Part shown: positions 52,727-64,000 of the stretch, piece by piece
Position numbering within the stretch: the first letter of the stretch is position 1
Layout of the letters: each line of letters begins with the position of its first letter
Assembly (NCBI RefSeq): GCF_000526915.1
Contig: NZ_JAGZ01000016.1
Location: forward strand, 1-64,000
DNA length: 64,000 nucleotides
From: Mycobacterium genavense ATCC 51234
GTDB lineage: Bacteria > Actinomycetota > Actinomycetes > Mycobacteriales > Mycobacteriaceae
Direction: 5' to 3'
Made by a program: the position numbers and the translations under genes
Notes under the pieces: model-generated
What the model saw: the letters and a program-made list of their open reading frames with translations, nothing else
The model's database searches: none
Told to the model about the DNA's origin: nothing

Positions 52727-53710
52727 TCAGCTCAGCGCCGCGGCGCGATACTCCCGCGGCGACAGACCATGTGCGGCTTTGAAGAGCCGAGAGATATGCG
52801 CGGCGTTGACGAGCCCCCACCGTGCGCCGATCGCACTCACCGGCACCGTGACCAGCTCCGCATTCGCAAGGTCCTTGCGACAGTGCTCGATCCTGCGGTT
52901 CCTGATCCACTCGGTGACCGTGTGACCGTTGACTTCCAGCATCCGTTGCAGCTGGTGAATCGAAATATGGTGTGCTGCAGCGATTTTCATGCCATTCAGG
53001 TCGGGGTCACCGAGGTGTCGCTCGATGAAGCCGAATATCCGCAACAGCAAGTCGACCTGGACCGGGCTGCGGCCCTCCGGGCGATCGGAGGCCAATTGCT
53101 CGCAAAACGCGGCCTCCAGCATGTCGAACATCGCATCGGCCAATCGGATATTGGTCGGCCGGGCTTCGTTGGTGGTCTGTCGTGCAACCTCGACCAGGAA
53201 CGGGGCCAACAGCGCGCCCATTCCCTGCCGGCCGTCGAAGCTGCGAGCCGTGAGCGAAGACAGTTGCACCGACGGAATGCGCAGTAATTCGCGAGGAATA
53301 AGCGCACTGGACATCTGAAATTTTCCGCCGACCGCGAATTCGAACGGTCGCGTCGTTTCGTACACGACGTAATCCCCTGGGGACAGGTTTGCTTCGCGGC
53401 CGTCCTGACGGACCACGCAGCGCCCCGCGATGTGGACACCGACCTTCAAATACTCGGCACTATGGTGCTCGATCAGCTGAGGCGTGCCGCGCCGCAGCTG
53501 TCGCGGCGTCCGGCGCATCACCAACCCACCGCTGAACTGGAGCCGATTCATCCGCATCGTGCCCAGGCTGGACGTGTGCAGCTTTGCCCGGAAGGAGTCG
53601 GCGTCGGCCATCGAGAGCGCGACCGGGACGAACGTGTCACCCACGAGCGCGTCAAACGCCTCGAAGCGCTCCACACCGCTGCGCGGATCGGATTTGCTGA
53701 CGATCATCAT
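52727..53710 (-). CDS. AraC family transcriptional regulator
   Basis: 327 residues, AraC-binding-like N-terminal domain (LKVGVHIAGRCVVRQDGR, LSPGDYVVYETTRPFEF) and a C-terminal double helix-turn-helix (ISIHQLQRMLEVNGHTVTEWIRNRR, then AHISRLFKAAHGLSPREY). It probably controlled the neighbouring GMC oxidoreductase gene, which lies 104 bases downstream on the same strand and is broken. The regulator itself has no lesion. ATG at 53710 or 53707 is chosen over a TTG at 53719. Accessory to the H37Rv order. Confidence 0.87.
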   Translation of the reverse strand: MMIVSKSDPRSGVERFEAFDALVGDTFVPVALSMADADSFRAKLHTSSLGTMRMNRLQFSGGLVMRRTPRQLRRGTPQLIEHHSAEYLKVGVHIAGRCVVRQDGREANLSPGDYVVYETTRPFEFAVGGKFQMSSALIPRELLRIPSVQLSSLTARSFDGRQGMGALLAPFLVEVARQTTNEARPTNIRLADAMFDMLEAAFCEQLASDRPEGRSPVQVDLLLRIFGFIERHLGDPDLNGMKIAAAHHISIHQLQRMLEVNGHTVTEWIRNRRIEHCRKDLANAELVTVPVSAIGARWGLVNAAHISRLFKAAHGLSPREYRAAALS

Positions 53711-53762
53711 CGTTGACAACGCTTCCGCCGCGATATTTGTTTACCGCGACGGCGGCCGCGGG

Positions 53763-54794
53763 TCAGCCGAAGAAGGCGGCGGCCTCGTCGTGGCGGGCGT
53801 CGGGCACCAGCTTGAGCTGACGCGTCGCGTCGGCCAGCGAAACCCGGCCGATCTCCTGCCCGCGCAGCGACACCATCTGGCCGTATTCGCCGGCATGCGC
53901 GGCGTCGGCGGCGTGGATGCCGAACCGGGTGGCCAGCACGCGGTCGTAGGCCGTCGGGGTACCGCCGCGCTGGACGTGGCCCAGCACGGTCACTCGCACG
54001 TCCTTGTTGATCCGCTTTTCCACCGCCACGCCCAGCTGCTGGGCGACGCCGGTGAACTTCTCGTGGCCAAATTCGTCAATCCCGCCCTCCCGCAACAGCA
54101 TCGATCCGGGAATCGGTTTGGCTCCCTCGGCCACCACGCAGATGAAGTGCGAATCCCCGCGCTGGAAGCGGCGTTTGACCAACCGGCAGACATCCTCGAT
54201 GTCGAACGGCTGCTCGGGAATCAGCGTCATGTGCGCCCCGGACGCCAGCCCGGCGTTCAGCGCGATCCAGCCGGCGTGGCGGCCCATCACCTCCACCAGC
54301 ATGACGCGCTGGTGGGATTCGGCGGTGCTGTGTAAGCGGTCGATGGCGTCGGTGGCCACGGTCAGCGCGGTGTCGTGACCGAAAGTGACGTCGGTGCAGT
54401 CGATGTCGTTGTCGATCGTCTTCGGCACGCCGACGACGGGCACGTTCTCCTCCGACAGCCAGTGCGCGGCGGTCAGCGTGCCCTCGCCGCCGATCGGGAT
54501 CAGCACGTCGATGCCGTTGTCGTCCAGGGTCTGCTTGATCTGGTCCAGCCCGGCCCGCAGCTTGTCGGGGTGCACGCGCGCGGTGCCCAGCACCGTCCCG
54601 CCCTTGGCCAGCAGCCGGTCGTTACGATCGTCGTTCTGCAGCTGGATGCGCCGGTTTTCCAGCAGCCCGCGCCACCCATCCTGAAAGCCGACCACCGACG
54701 AGCCGTACCGGGCGTCGCAGGTGCGTACCACCGCCCGGATGACGGCGTTGAGCCCCGGACAGTCGCCGCCCCCGGTGAGAATTCCGATCCGCAT
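53763..54794 (-). CDS. pfkA: ATP-dependent 6-phosphofructokinase
   Basis: Phosphorylates fructose 6-phosphate in glycolysis. 343 residues. N-terminal [37 protein letters not shown] (Gly after the GGE motif, as in ATP users rather than PPi users), [20 protein letters not shown], and the regulatory-type segment [19 protein letters not shown] at 54794; the longer frame to 55424 runs opposite gatA coding and is not real. It lies 53 bases after the gatA stop on the same strand. Confidence 0.96.
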   Translation of the reverse strand: MRIGILTGGGDCPGLNAVIRAVVRTCDARYGSSVVGFQDGWRGLLENRRIQLQNDDRNDRLLAKGGTVLGTARVHPDKLRAGLDQIKQTLDDNGIDVLIPIGGEGTLTAAHWLSEENVPVVGVPKTIDNDIDCTDVTFGHDTALTVATDAIDRLHSTAESHQRVMLVEVMGRHAGWIALNAGLASGAHMTLIPEQPFDIEDVCRLVKRRFQRGDSHFICVVAEGAKPIPGSMLLREGGIDEFGHEKFTGVAQQLGVAVEKRINKDVRVTVLGHVQRGGTPTAYDRVLATRFGIHAADAAHAGEYGQMVSLRGQEIGRVSLADATRQLKLVPDARHDEAAAFFG

Positions 54795-54847
54795 CCCTTC
54801 ATCTTGCCCGTAACGGCTGCCCCCGGGGCAAGTTGGGGCGCGGGCGG

Positions 54848-56335
54848 CTACACGGTCGGCGCAACCGGCAACGGTCCGCGCGCCGCCTCGTAGGCGGCAC
54901 CGACGCGGTACAGGCGGTCGTCGGCCAGCGCCGGCGCCATGATCTGCAGACCCACCGGCAGCTGATCGTCCGGGGACAGCCCGGACGGCACCGACATTCC
55001 GCAGTGGCCGGCCAGGTTCAGCGGCAGCGTGCACAAGTCGAACAGGTACATCGCCAGCGGGTCGTCGACCTTCTCCCCCAGCCGGAACGCGGTGGTCGGG
55101 GTGGTCGGTGACACCAGCACGTCGACGGATTTGTAGGCCTCGTCGAGATCCTGCGCGATCAGGGTGCGCACCTTCTGCGCCTGGTTGTAGTAGGCGTCGT
55201 AGTAGCCGGCCGAGAGCGCGTAGGCGCCAATCATGATGCGGCGCTTGACTTCTGGCCCGAAGCCGGCGGCCCGCGTCAGCGCCATCACTTCCTCGGCGCT
55301 GTGGCTGCCGTCGTCTCCGATCCGCAGTCCGTAACGCATCGCATCGAAGCGGGCCAGGTTGCTCGACACCTCCGACGGCAGGATCAGGTAGTAGGCCGAC
55401 AACGCGTAATCGAAGTGCGGGCAATCGACTTCGCTCACCTGCGCGCCCAGCTCAGTCAGCTGCTGCACCGCGGCCTCGAACGACGACAGCACTCCGGGCT
55501 GGTAGCCCTCGCCGCGCAACTGCTTGACCACCCCGACGCGCACGCCCGCGAGGTCGCCGGCCGCACCGGCCCTGGCGGCGCCGACCACGTCGGGCACCGC
55601 GGCGTCGATGGAGGTGGAGTCCATCCGGTCGTGGCCGGCGATCACCTGATGCAGCAGCGCGGTGTCCAGCACGGTGCGCGCGCACGGGCCGCCCTGATCC
55701 AGCGACGACGCGCAGGCCACCAGGCCGTAGCGGGACACCGTGCCGTAGGTGGGCTTGACGCCGACGGTCGCGGTCAGCGCGGCGGGCTGGCGAATCGAGC
55801 CGCCCGTGTCGGTGCCGATGGCCAGCGGCGCCTGGAACGAGGCCAGCGCCGCCGCGCTGCCGCCCCCGGAGCCACCGGGCACCCGCTCGAGGTCCCACGG
55901 ATTGCGGGTGGGGCCGTAGGCCGAGTTCTCCGTCGAGCTGCCCATCGCGAACTCGTCCATGTTGGTCTTGCCCAGGATCGGGATGCCGGCCGCGCGCAGC
56001 CGGGTGGTGACACTGGCGTCATAGGGCGAGCGCCAGCCCTCGAGGATCTTGGATCCGCAGGTGGTGGGCATGTCGACGGTGGTGAACACGTCTTTGAGCG
56101 CCAACGGAACGCCGGCCAGCGCCGAGGGCAGCCGCTCCCCGGCGGCCACCGCCTCGTCGACCGCGGCCGCCGCCGAGAGCGCCTCATCGGCCGCGATGTG
56201 CAAAAACGCGCCGTAGCGGTCATCGGTCGCCTCGCTCTGGTCCAGGCAGGCCTGGGTGATCTCGACCGACGACAGCTCCTTGGCGGCCACCCGGGCGGCC
56301 AGCGTCGCGGCGTCGGATCGGATGATCTCGTTCAC
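54848..56335 (-). CDS. gatA: Aspartyl/glutamyl-tRNA amidotransferase subunit A
   Basis: The glutaminase subunit of GatCAB. 495 residues, amidase-signature family. The catalytic Ser-cisSer-Lys triad is in [10 protein letters not shown] (Lys), [13 protein letters not shown] and [13 protein letters not shown] (Ser). Also [21 protein letters not shown] split by its motifs. The GTG start at 56335 overlaps the gatC stop as GTGA, so translation is coupled. Intact. Confidence 0.97.
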   Translation of the reverse strand: MNEIIRSDAATLAARVAAKELSSVEITQACLDQSEATDDRYGAFLHIAADEALSAAAAVDEAVAAGERLPSALAGVPLALKDVFTTVDMPTTCGSKILEGWRSPYDASVTTRLRAAGIPILGKTNMDEFAMGSSTENSAYGPTRNPWDLERVPGGSGGGSAAALASFQAPLAIGTDTGGSIRQPAALTATVGVKPTYGTVSRYGLVACASSLDQGGPCARTVLDTALLHQVIAGHDRMDSTSIDAAVPDVVGAARAGAAGDLAGVRVGVVKQLRGEGYQPGVLSSFEAAVQQLTELGAQVSEVDCPHFDYALSAYYLILPSEVSSNLARFDAMRYGLRIGDDGSHSAEEVMALTRAAGFGPEVKRRIMIGAYALSAGYYDAYYNQAQKVRTLIAQDLDEAYKSVDVLVSPTTPTTAFRLGEKVDDPLAMYLFDLCTLPLNLAGHCGMSVPSGLSPDDQLPVGLQIMAPALADDRLYRVGAAYEAARGPLPVAPTV

Positions 56336-56631
56336 TCGCTGTCCCCCAGGATCTGCGGGACGGCGAAGCGGCCGTCGACGGCTTCGGGTGCCGCGGCGAG
56401 CGCCTGCTGCTGCGTCAGGCACGGCCTGGGCTCGTCCGGCCGGGTGACATTGACGTCCTTGAGCGGGTTGTCGGTCGCCTCGACGCCGGTGACGTCGACC
56501 GCCTGGATCTGACTGACGTGGGTCAAGATGGCGTCGAGTTGGCCGGCGTAGCTGTCCAGCTCGGTATCGGTCAACGCCAACCGTGCCAGCCGGGCCAGGT
56601 GCGCGACCTCGTCGCGGAAGATCTGGGACAC
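56332..56631 (-). CDS. gatC: Aspartyl/glutamyl-tRNA amidotransferase subunit C
   Basis: Small subunit that holds GatA and GatB together. 99 residues: [20 protein letters not shown] at the start, then [20 protein letters not shown] and the C-terminal [14 protein letters not shown] start at 56631. The open frame extends upstream to 56817 but those residues are unlike the family. It is divergent from the ACT-domain gene with 94 bases between. Confidence 0.95.
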   Translation of the reverse strand: MSQIFRDEVAHLARLARLALTDTELDSYAGQLDAILTHVSQIQAVDVTGVEATDNPLKDVNVTRPDEPRPCLTQQQALAAAPEAVDGRFAVPQILGDSE

Positions 56632-56725
56632 GAGCGAAAAGCCTATCGGTGCAGTGGCGGCCGGCGTGCAGCTGGCACCCACCCTGCGGAAATGCCGTTC
56701 GCGCGGCTCTGTGCGACAGTGGGGC

Positions 56726-57382
56726 GTGCCGTCATATCTGTTGCGCATCGAGCTCGTCGACCGCCCGGGAAGCCTGGGCGCGCTGGCGGTGGCGCTCGGT
56801 TCGGTGGGCGGGGACATCCTGTCGCTCGACGTCGTGGACCGCAGCGCGGGCTACGCGACCGACGACCTGGTCATCGAACTGCCCGCCGGGACAATGCCCG
56901 ACACGCTGATCACTGCGGCCGAATCGCTGAACGGCGTGCGGGTGGACAGCGTGCGCCCGCACACCGGCCTGCTGGAGGCGCACCGCGAGCTGGAACTGCT
57001 CGACCACGTCGCCGCGACCGCGGACAAGGCGGCCCGGCTGCAGGTACTGGCCGACGAGGCCCCCCGGGTGCTGCGGGTGAGCTGGTGCACGGTGTTGCGC
57101 GGGTCCGACGGGCAGGTGCAGCGGCTCGCGGCCAGTCCGGGGGCGCCGGAAACCCGCGCGGTGTCGGCTCCGTGGCTGCCGATCCACGAGGCCGCGACGC
57201 TGGACGGCGGCGCCGACTGGGTGCCGCAGGCCTGGCGCGACATGGACATCACGATGGTCGCCGCGCCGCTGGGCGACCCGCACACCGCGGTGGTGCTGGG
57301 CCGGCCCGGCCCGGAATTCCGGCCCTCGGAGGTGGCGCGGCTGGGCTACCTGGCCGGGATCGTGGCCACCATGCTGCGCTGA
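56726..57382 (+). CDS. ACT domain-containing protein (Rv3013-like)
   Basis: 218 residues. An N-terminal ACT domain ([32 protein letters not shown]) suggests small-molecule binding. The C-terminal part ([40 protein letters not shown]) is a GAF-like or unknown domain conserved among mycobacteria. Function unknown. GTG at 56726 ([11 protein letters not shown]) matches the H37Rv protein start; the longer frame to 56654 does not. It converges on the broken mmpL gene, two bases apart. Confidence 0.87.
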   Translation: MPSYLLRIELVDRPGSLGALAVALGSVGGDILSLDVVDRSAGYATDDLVIELPAGTMPDTLITAAESLNGVRVDSVRPHTGLLEAHRELELLDHVAATADKAARLQVLADEAPRVLRVSWCTVLRGSDGQVQRLAASPGAPETRAVSAPWLPIHEAATLDGGADWVPQAWRDMDITMVAAPLGDPHTAVVLGRPGPEFRPSEVARLGYLAGIVATMLR

Positions 57383-57383
57383 A

Positions 57384-60297
57384 TCAGCGTGCCGCCGCGG
57401 TAGTTTTCGGCGCCACCGCGTCGCCGTCTTCCCACAGCAGCAGTTGGCGAACCGCCGGACGCGGACCGTAGGGCCGCAGCATCGTGCTGGCCGGACGCGG
57501 CCGCACCAGTAGGGGCCACCAGAACCAGCGCCCGAGCAGCCTTGCGATTGAAGGCGTCAGGAACGAGCGCACGATCAACGTGTCGTACAGCAGGCCCAGC
57601 CCGATCGTCGTCCCGATCTGACCGAGAACCTGAAATCCGCTGAAGACGAACGCACACATGGTGACGGCGAAGACGACCCCCGCCGAGGTGACCACCGAGC
57701 CCGAGCCGGCCATCGCCCGGATGATGCCGGTATTGAGGCCGGCATAGATCTCCTCCTTGAATCGGGAGATCGACAGCAGGTTGTAGTCGGACCCGACCGC
57801 CAGCAGCAGGATCACCGCCAGCGCCAGCACCACCCAATACAACTGGATGCCGAACAGGTACTGCCACACCAGAACCGACAACCCGAACGAGGCTCCCAGC
57901 GACAGCGCCACCGTGCCGACGATAACCAGCGCGGCGATCAGGCTGCGCGTGATGATCATCATGATCAGCAGGATGAGGCTCAGTGCGGCGAACGCGACGA
58001 TCATCAGGTCGTATTTGGCGCCCTCCTGGATGTCCTTGTACGTCGCCGCCGTCCCGCTGAGATAGATTCCCGCGTTCGCCATCGGGGTGCCCTTCAGGGC
58101 GTCGTGCGCCGCCTTGGCGATCGGGGCGATGTGCGAAATGCCTTCTGTGGTAGCGGGATCACCGTCGTGCGTGATGATCATCCGAGCGGCCTTGCCGTCG
58201 GGCGACAGGAACAGTTTGAGGCCGCGTTTGAGTCGGGGTTGTCGAACACCTCCGGTGGCAGATAGAAGGTGTCGTCGTTCTTGGCCGCGTCGAACGCCTG
58301 CCCCAACGCCGTCGAGTTTTCCAGCGCCCGCGCGTTTTGGGCGTAGATGCCGGACAGCGTGGCGTAATTCGCCAGGGTCAGATCGCGATTGGTCTCCTGG
58401 CTTTGAATCTGCGGCGGTATCAACGCCACCAGCTTCGGTTGCAGCGCGTCGAGCTTGTCCAACGATGCCGTCAGGTTTTCGAATTTTTCGGTGAGCTGGT
58501 CGATGCCGTCGAGCGCGTCGAACAGCGACCTGAACGCGAAGCAGGCGGGGATGTCGAAACAGTGCTTCTCCCAATAGAAATAGCTGCGAATCGGCCGGAA
58601 GAAGTCGTCGAAGTTGGCGATCTTGTCGCGCAGGTCTTGGATCGTGGCGAGCGTGTCGCGAAAGCTCTCGGCCTCGTCGTGGGTGGTGCCGGCCAACTGC
58701 TGTTGCAGCACCAACTGCTGTCGCAGAATGTCGATCGTCTTGGACAGCTCGTTGGCTTGCTTGAGCGCGTCGTCGGCCCGATCCCGTTGGTAAGTCAGGT
58801 TTTGCCGCTGGCGGCGCTGGAATTGCTGACCACGAATGCCAGCGAGCTGTGCACCAGCGGGGTTCCCAACGGCCGGGTGATGGTCTGCACCTGTGCGACG
58901 CCAGGGACGTGGAACACGGCCTTGGCCACCTTGTCCAGGATCAGCATGCTCGCCGGGTTACTCAGGTCGTGATCCGATTCGACCATCATCAATTCCGGCT
59001 CCAGCCGGGCGCGCGAGAAGTGTTTCTCGGCGGCGGTGTAACCAATATTGGCCGGCGCGTCGGCGGGCATATAGGGACGAGTGTCGTAACTGGTCTTGCA
59101 CCCGGGCAAGGCGATCAGGCCCAGCAGCGCCAGCGCGCTCGCGGCCGCGAGTACCGCGCCGGGCCAGCGGACGATGGCGGTGCCGATCCGCCGCCAGCCA
59201 CGGGTCTGGATCTTCCACTTGGGGTCGAAGATGCCGGCCTTGGCCCCCAAAGTCAGGATCGCGGGACCCAGCGTCAGCGCGGCGAACAGTGCCACCAGGA
59301 TGCCCAATGCTGCTGGGATTCCGAGACTTTGGAAGTACGGAAGGCGGGTGAAGCTCAGACAGGCCACCGCGCCGGCGACGGTGAGCCCGGAGCCCAACAC
59401 GACATGGGTGGTGCCGTGATACATGGTGTAGAACGCTTTTTCGCGGTCCTCACCGGTGCCTCGAGCTTCTTGGTAACGGCCGACGAAAAATATCGCGTAG
59501 TCGGTTCCGGCGGCGATCACCAAGAGCGTCAAGAGATTCGTCGCGTAGGTCGACAGACCGATGATGCCCTCGTTTCCGAGGAACGCGACAAGGCCTCGGG
59601 CAGCTGACATTTCGATCAGGACCGTGGCCAGAACCAGCAGCGTGGTCAGCACCGAGCGGTAGACGAAGAACAGCATCACCGCGATCACCCCGATGGTGAT
59701 GGCCGTGACCTTCGCGGTCCCCTTGCTGCCGACGTCGAACTGGTCGGAGATCAGCGGTGCCGCGCCGGTCACATACGTCTTGACGCCCGGGGGCGGCTTC
59801 ATGTGGTCGATGAGGTCGCGCAGCGCGCCGACGCCCTCGTTGGCCAATGCCGAGCCCTGATTACCGGCGAGGTTGACCTGAACGTAGGCGGCCTTGCCGT
59901 CGCTGCTTTGCGATCCCGCCGCGGTCAGGGTGTCGCCCCAGTAGTCCTGAACGTGCTCGACGTGCTTTTTGTCCTGCTCGAGCTTGTGGATCATCTCGTC
60001 GTAGAAGCGGTGGGCGTCTGCGCCCAGCGGCTTGTCGCCTTCCAGCACGATCATGGCCGAGCTGTCGGTGTCGAACTCGCCGAACTTCTGGCCGATGCGC
60101 TCGATTGCCTTGAGCGACGGGGCATCCGGCGAATTCAGCGCCACATTGTGGGTCTTGCCCACCTCCTCCAGCTGCGGCACCGCGATGTTGGTGATCGCGG
60201 CCAGCGCCACCCAGAAAAGCAGGATCGCCCATGCGAGCCGGCGGATGTTGCGCGGCACGAATGGCCGCGCCTGCTGTTCGTTAGTGTGGTTGCTCAT
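57384..60297 (-). pseudogene. mmpL: MmpL-type RND lipid transporter with two frameshifts
   Basis: About 970 residues when repaired, of the MmpL4/5-like kind paired with an MmpS. Intact first part: [20 protein letters not shown], first porter loop, then a membrane bundle with AAGTDYAIFFVGRYQEARG, which holds the proton-relay Asp-Tyr pair. A frameshift near 58796 (after [10 protein letters not shown]) moves [14 protein letters not shown] to a new frame. A second near 58230 (after EVFDNPDS) moves [16 protein letters not shown] to a third. The C-terminal membrane bundle ([21 protein letters not shown]) follows to 57384. Only the N-terminal half could be made. The ATG overlaps the mmpS stop (ATGA). 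Confidence 0.9.
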
Positions 60298-60739
60298 CCC
60301 GACTTATCCAGACAGAAGGTGTAGGCGTCGACCTTGTTGACGGTGCGTTCGTCCTTGACCTGACCGTTGACGGTGATGCGACACCCGAGCACGTCTCCGT
60401 TGCCTTGGGCCACCACGTTGCCGATGACCGCGGGCTCCGTCGTGGTGATCGTGAACGACCACGACAGCGGCGCGTTCTTGACTTGCTGCGGCTGGGCGTT
60501 GACGTCCAGGTAGTTGATCGTGGCCACCGCGCCGGGTCGCCGAAGACCTCGAGCACGACCTGCTTGGGGTTGAACGGGACGATCTCGTTGGACAGGCCGC
60601 TGTTGGCGGAGGTCTTGTTGTTCGACCCGAAGATTCCGTGCAGACGATAGATGGCGAATCCCGCGACGGCGACGACGAGCAGCGCGACCACCACTATCCA
60701 GCCCTGCCTGAGCAAGGAGGACGTTGACGTCGCCTTCAC
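60294..60739 (-). pseudogene. mmpS: MmpS membrane accessory protein with frameshift
   Basis: Partner of MmpL: one membrane helix (about residues 15-31, [17 protein letters not shown]) and an external beta domain. ATG at 60739 ([14 protein letters not shown]). The frame fails near 60530: [12 protein letters not shown], where [14 protein letters not shown] is expected, with the correct text one frame over. A missing G explains it. The rest ([33 protein letters not shown]) reads cleanly to 60294. Two Cys in the lost part would form the domain disulfide. Its partner mmpL is also broken. Confidence 0.88.
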
Positions 60740-60827
60740 CCTCGGCCTTTCGATGGTCGGCGTTCTCGATCACTGTATGACTGCTACCGTCGCCGTGCGA
60801 GGCGCGGACGACGGAATTCACGGTACG

Positions 60828-60843
60828 GTACTGGGCCGTACTG
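60828..60843. promoter_or_regulatory. TetR operator upstream of mmpS
   Basis: Minus strand CAGTACGGCCCAGTAC, 89 bases before the mmpS ATG. It differs in one base from the site at 61516-61531, which lies in front of the tetR gene. Two such matches flanking one regulator gene point to its binding site. Confidence 0.7.
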
Positions 60844-60893
60844 CACAAGAGACGTGCCCGTACACATTTCTCGACGAACGACCGGGCGGGCGC

Positions 60894-61490
60894 CTATACG
60901 CGGGTGCGCGTCAGGCCCGGGATCAGGAACTGGTCGACGAGAAGCTCCACCGTGTGACGGGTGGGCGGCCGGCCGGGGATGATGGACCGGAAGATGAGAT
61001 AACCCGGCAGCAGGTCCCAAAGTTCGTCGGTGAAGGCATCTTTGGCGATCTCGCCGCGATCCACGGCCTGCTGCAACACGTGCTGAACCAGGGCCTTGCG
61101 CTGCTTGAGGAATTGGTCTTGCAGCGCGTCGTTGAGCGCGGGATGCCGCGACACCTCGACCATCACCGCACGGATGGTGCTGGCGTGCTGTCGGCCGTGC
61201 TCGCCGCAGACCTCGCCGAGACTGATCAGATCGCCGCGCAGGGTGCCGGTATTCGGCGCGACCGCGACCTGGCGGACGCCCTCGATGAAGGCCGCCAGCA
61301 CCAGTTCGGCCTTCGAGGGCCAGCGCCGGTACACCGTGGCCTTGCTGGCGTGCGCGGCAGCGGTGACCGCGTCGATCGTCAACTGGTCATAGCCGTGTTC
61401 CTGCAGTAGCTGCAGCGTCACCTCCAGCAGTTCGGCCTCCCGCGGAGACCACGGTGATGGCTCCGTGCACTGATCGGCCGTCTGGGTCAT
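60894..61490 (-). CDS. TetR/AcrR family regulator of the mmpS-mmpL locus
   Basis: 198 residues. Helix-turn-helix LTIDAVTAAAHASKATVYRRW at about residues 37-57, followed by the C-terminal TetR_C-type domain (GDLISLGEVCGEHGRQHAST, DELWDLLPGYLIFRSIIPGR). ATG at 61490 (MTQTADQCTEP) is preferred over 61499. It precedes mmpS on the same strand. Matching operators in front of both genes suggest it represses itself and the transporter operon, as other TetR proteins do for mmpS-mmpL pairs. The regulator has no lesion although its targets are broken. Confidence 0.88.
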   Translation of the reverse strand: MTQTADQCTEPSPWSPREAELLEVTLQLLQEHGYDQLTIDAVTAAAHASKATVYRRWPSKAELVLAAFIEGVRQVAVAPNTGTLRGDLISLGEVCGEHGRQHASTIRAVMVEVSRHPALNDALQDQFLKQRKALVQHVLQQAVDRGEIAKDAFTDELWDLLPGYLIFRSIIPGRPPTRHTVELLVDQFLIPGLTRTRV

Positions 61491-61515
61491 AGCGCCCACG
61501 ATAGAGCCGCAACCA

Positions 61516-61531
61516 CAGTACGGACCAGTAC
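61516..61531. promoter_or_regulatory. TetR operator upstream of the tetR gene
   Basis: CAGTACGGACCAGTAC on the plus strand, 26 bases before the tetR ATG, in the gap to ligA. Fifteen of 16 bases agree with the site at 60828-60843 on the other strand. Its half-site is CAGTAC, repeated with inverted flanks (CAGTACTG follows at once). Confidence 0.7.
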
Positions 61532-61538
61532 TGCGCTG

Positions 61539-63629
<2,091 letters not shown>

Positions 63630-63649
63630 CTATCGAAGTGCTGTGACAC

Positions 63650-64000
63650 CTACTGGATGGCGTCGGGGTCCGCGGCGAACGCCTCCGCGGCCTTGCGGGC
63701 CAGTTCGATCGCGGTACGGGCCCATCGCGGGGTCGCGGCGGCCAGGCCGCAGGCCGGGGTGACGCCAATGCGCTCGCGCAGCGCCGAGTGGCCGAATCCG
63801 AGCCGATCGGTCACCGCGACGACGGCGGCGGCCACCTCTTCGGCGGCGGGCCGGCGGTCCGGCTCGGTGGCGGCAACCACGCCCAACAGCACGGCACGAC
63901 CCGATTCGACGAACGCCGCCATCCCGTCCAGGTCCGCGGCCCTCAACGTCGCGGCGTCGATCGAGATCGCGCCGATTGCACTGCGCACCAACAGGTCCCA
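63650..64000 (-). CDS. MetE-like (B12-independent methionine synthase family) protein, 5' part cut off
   Basis: Only the C-terminal 116 or so residues are present; the frame runs off the window end. The segment RERIGVTPACGLAAATPRWA matches the C-terminal zinc-site region of the MetE/UROD-like fold, where a Cys precedes Gly-Leu. By position it corresponds to Rv3015c, a short MetE-like protein of unknown role. It stops at 63650, 29 bases upstream of ligA, so the two may be co-transcribed. Confidence 0.75.
   Translation of the reverse strand, partial: WDLLVRSAIGAISIDAATLRAADLDGMAAFVESGRAVLLGVVAATEPDRRPAAEEVAAAVVAVTDRLGFGHSALRERIGVTPACGLAAATPRWARTAIELARKAAEAFAADPDAIQ

Noticed and set aside
60294-60739. 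Programmed frameshift in mmpS
   Set aside because: No slippery heptamer or downstream structure stands out, and the partner mmpL is broken in two unrelated places.

Overview
This is chromosomal DNA of a high-GC, slow-growing-type Mycobacterium. From memory, the core gene order follows the Rv2965c-Rv3015c block of M. tuberculosis H37Rv: coaD, rsmD, pyc, VKOR/DsbA pair, lipN, aldo-keto reductase, recG, DAK2 protein, rpmB, ung, thiL, ddl, gpsA, fbiD, ppk1, mutT1, hupB, leuDC, IclR, gltX, leuB, serA, ilvCNB, cfp6, DoxX, lppZ, gatB, pfkA, gatAC, ACT protein, ligA. A gene of the 13E12 repeat family (a mycobacterial family) and an mmpS/mmpL pair support the assignment. I cannot name the species. A Mycobacterium avium-complex relative undergoing gene decay (of the M. 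lepraemurium kind) is one candidate, by inference only.

Layout. 0-7.4 kb: a broken 13E12 gene, then coaD, rsmD, pyruvate carboxylase and an oxidative-folding pair. 7.5-11.8 kb: broken lipN, two aldo-keto reductases, and a divergent TetR/redoxin pair with a perfect 17-bp-arm palindrome. 11.8-16.8 kb: HNH protein, recG, DAK2 protein, rpmB. 16.8-22.3 kb: an accessory cluster of three SDR genes around three broken genes (NTF2-like, sulfotransferase, DUF1214). 22.3-31.7 kb: ung, thiL, DUF3515, ddl, gpsA, fbiD, ppk1, mutT1, hupB. 31.9-45.5 kb: a branched-chain amino-acid and serine biosynthesis block (leuCD with a divergent IclR regulator, leuB-serA, ilvBNC behind an attenuator), with gltX and the tRNA-Glu and tRNA-Gln genes inside it. 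45.5-49.7 kb: cfp6, DoxX, lppZ, gatB. 49.8-53.7 kb: an accessory insertion with a broken MinD-like gene, a broken GMC oxidoreductase and an intact AraC regulator. 53.8-57.4 kb: pfkA, gatA, gatC, ACT protein. 57.4-61.5 kb: a broken mmpS-mmpL pair and its probable TetR regulator with two matching operators. 61.5-64 kb: ligA and a cut-off MetE-like gene.

How the genes work together. GltX, tRNA-Glu, tRNA-Gln and all three GatCAB subunits lie in one window, which is the complete indirect route to Gln-tRNA(Gln). LeuB, LeuC, LeuD, IlvB, IlvN and IlvC cover most of branched-chain amino-acid synthesis, with two visible control points: a Leu-Val-Val-Ile leader-peptide attenuator and an LtbR-like operator. 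VKOR plus the DsbA-like protein form a disulfide-forming pair outside the membrane.

The dominant unusual signal is gene decay. Ten genes carry frameshifts, in-frame stops or an internal deletion, and all are accessory or conditionally needed. Every housekeeping gene reads through intact. No insertion sequence, prophage or CRISPR array was seen. I found no convincing undescribed multi-gene system; the regulatory sites and the decay pattern are the points most worth following.
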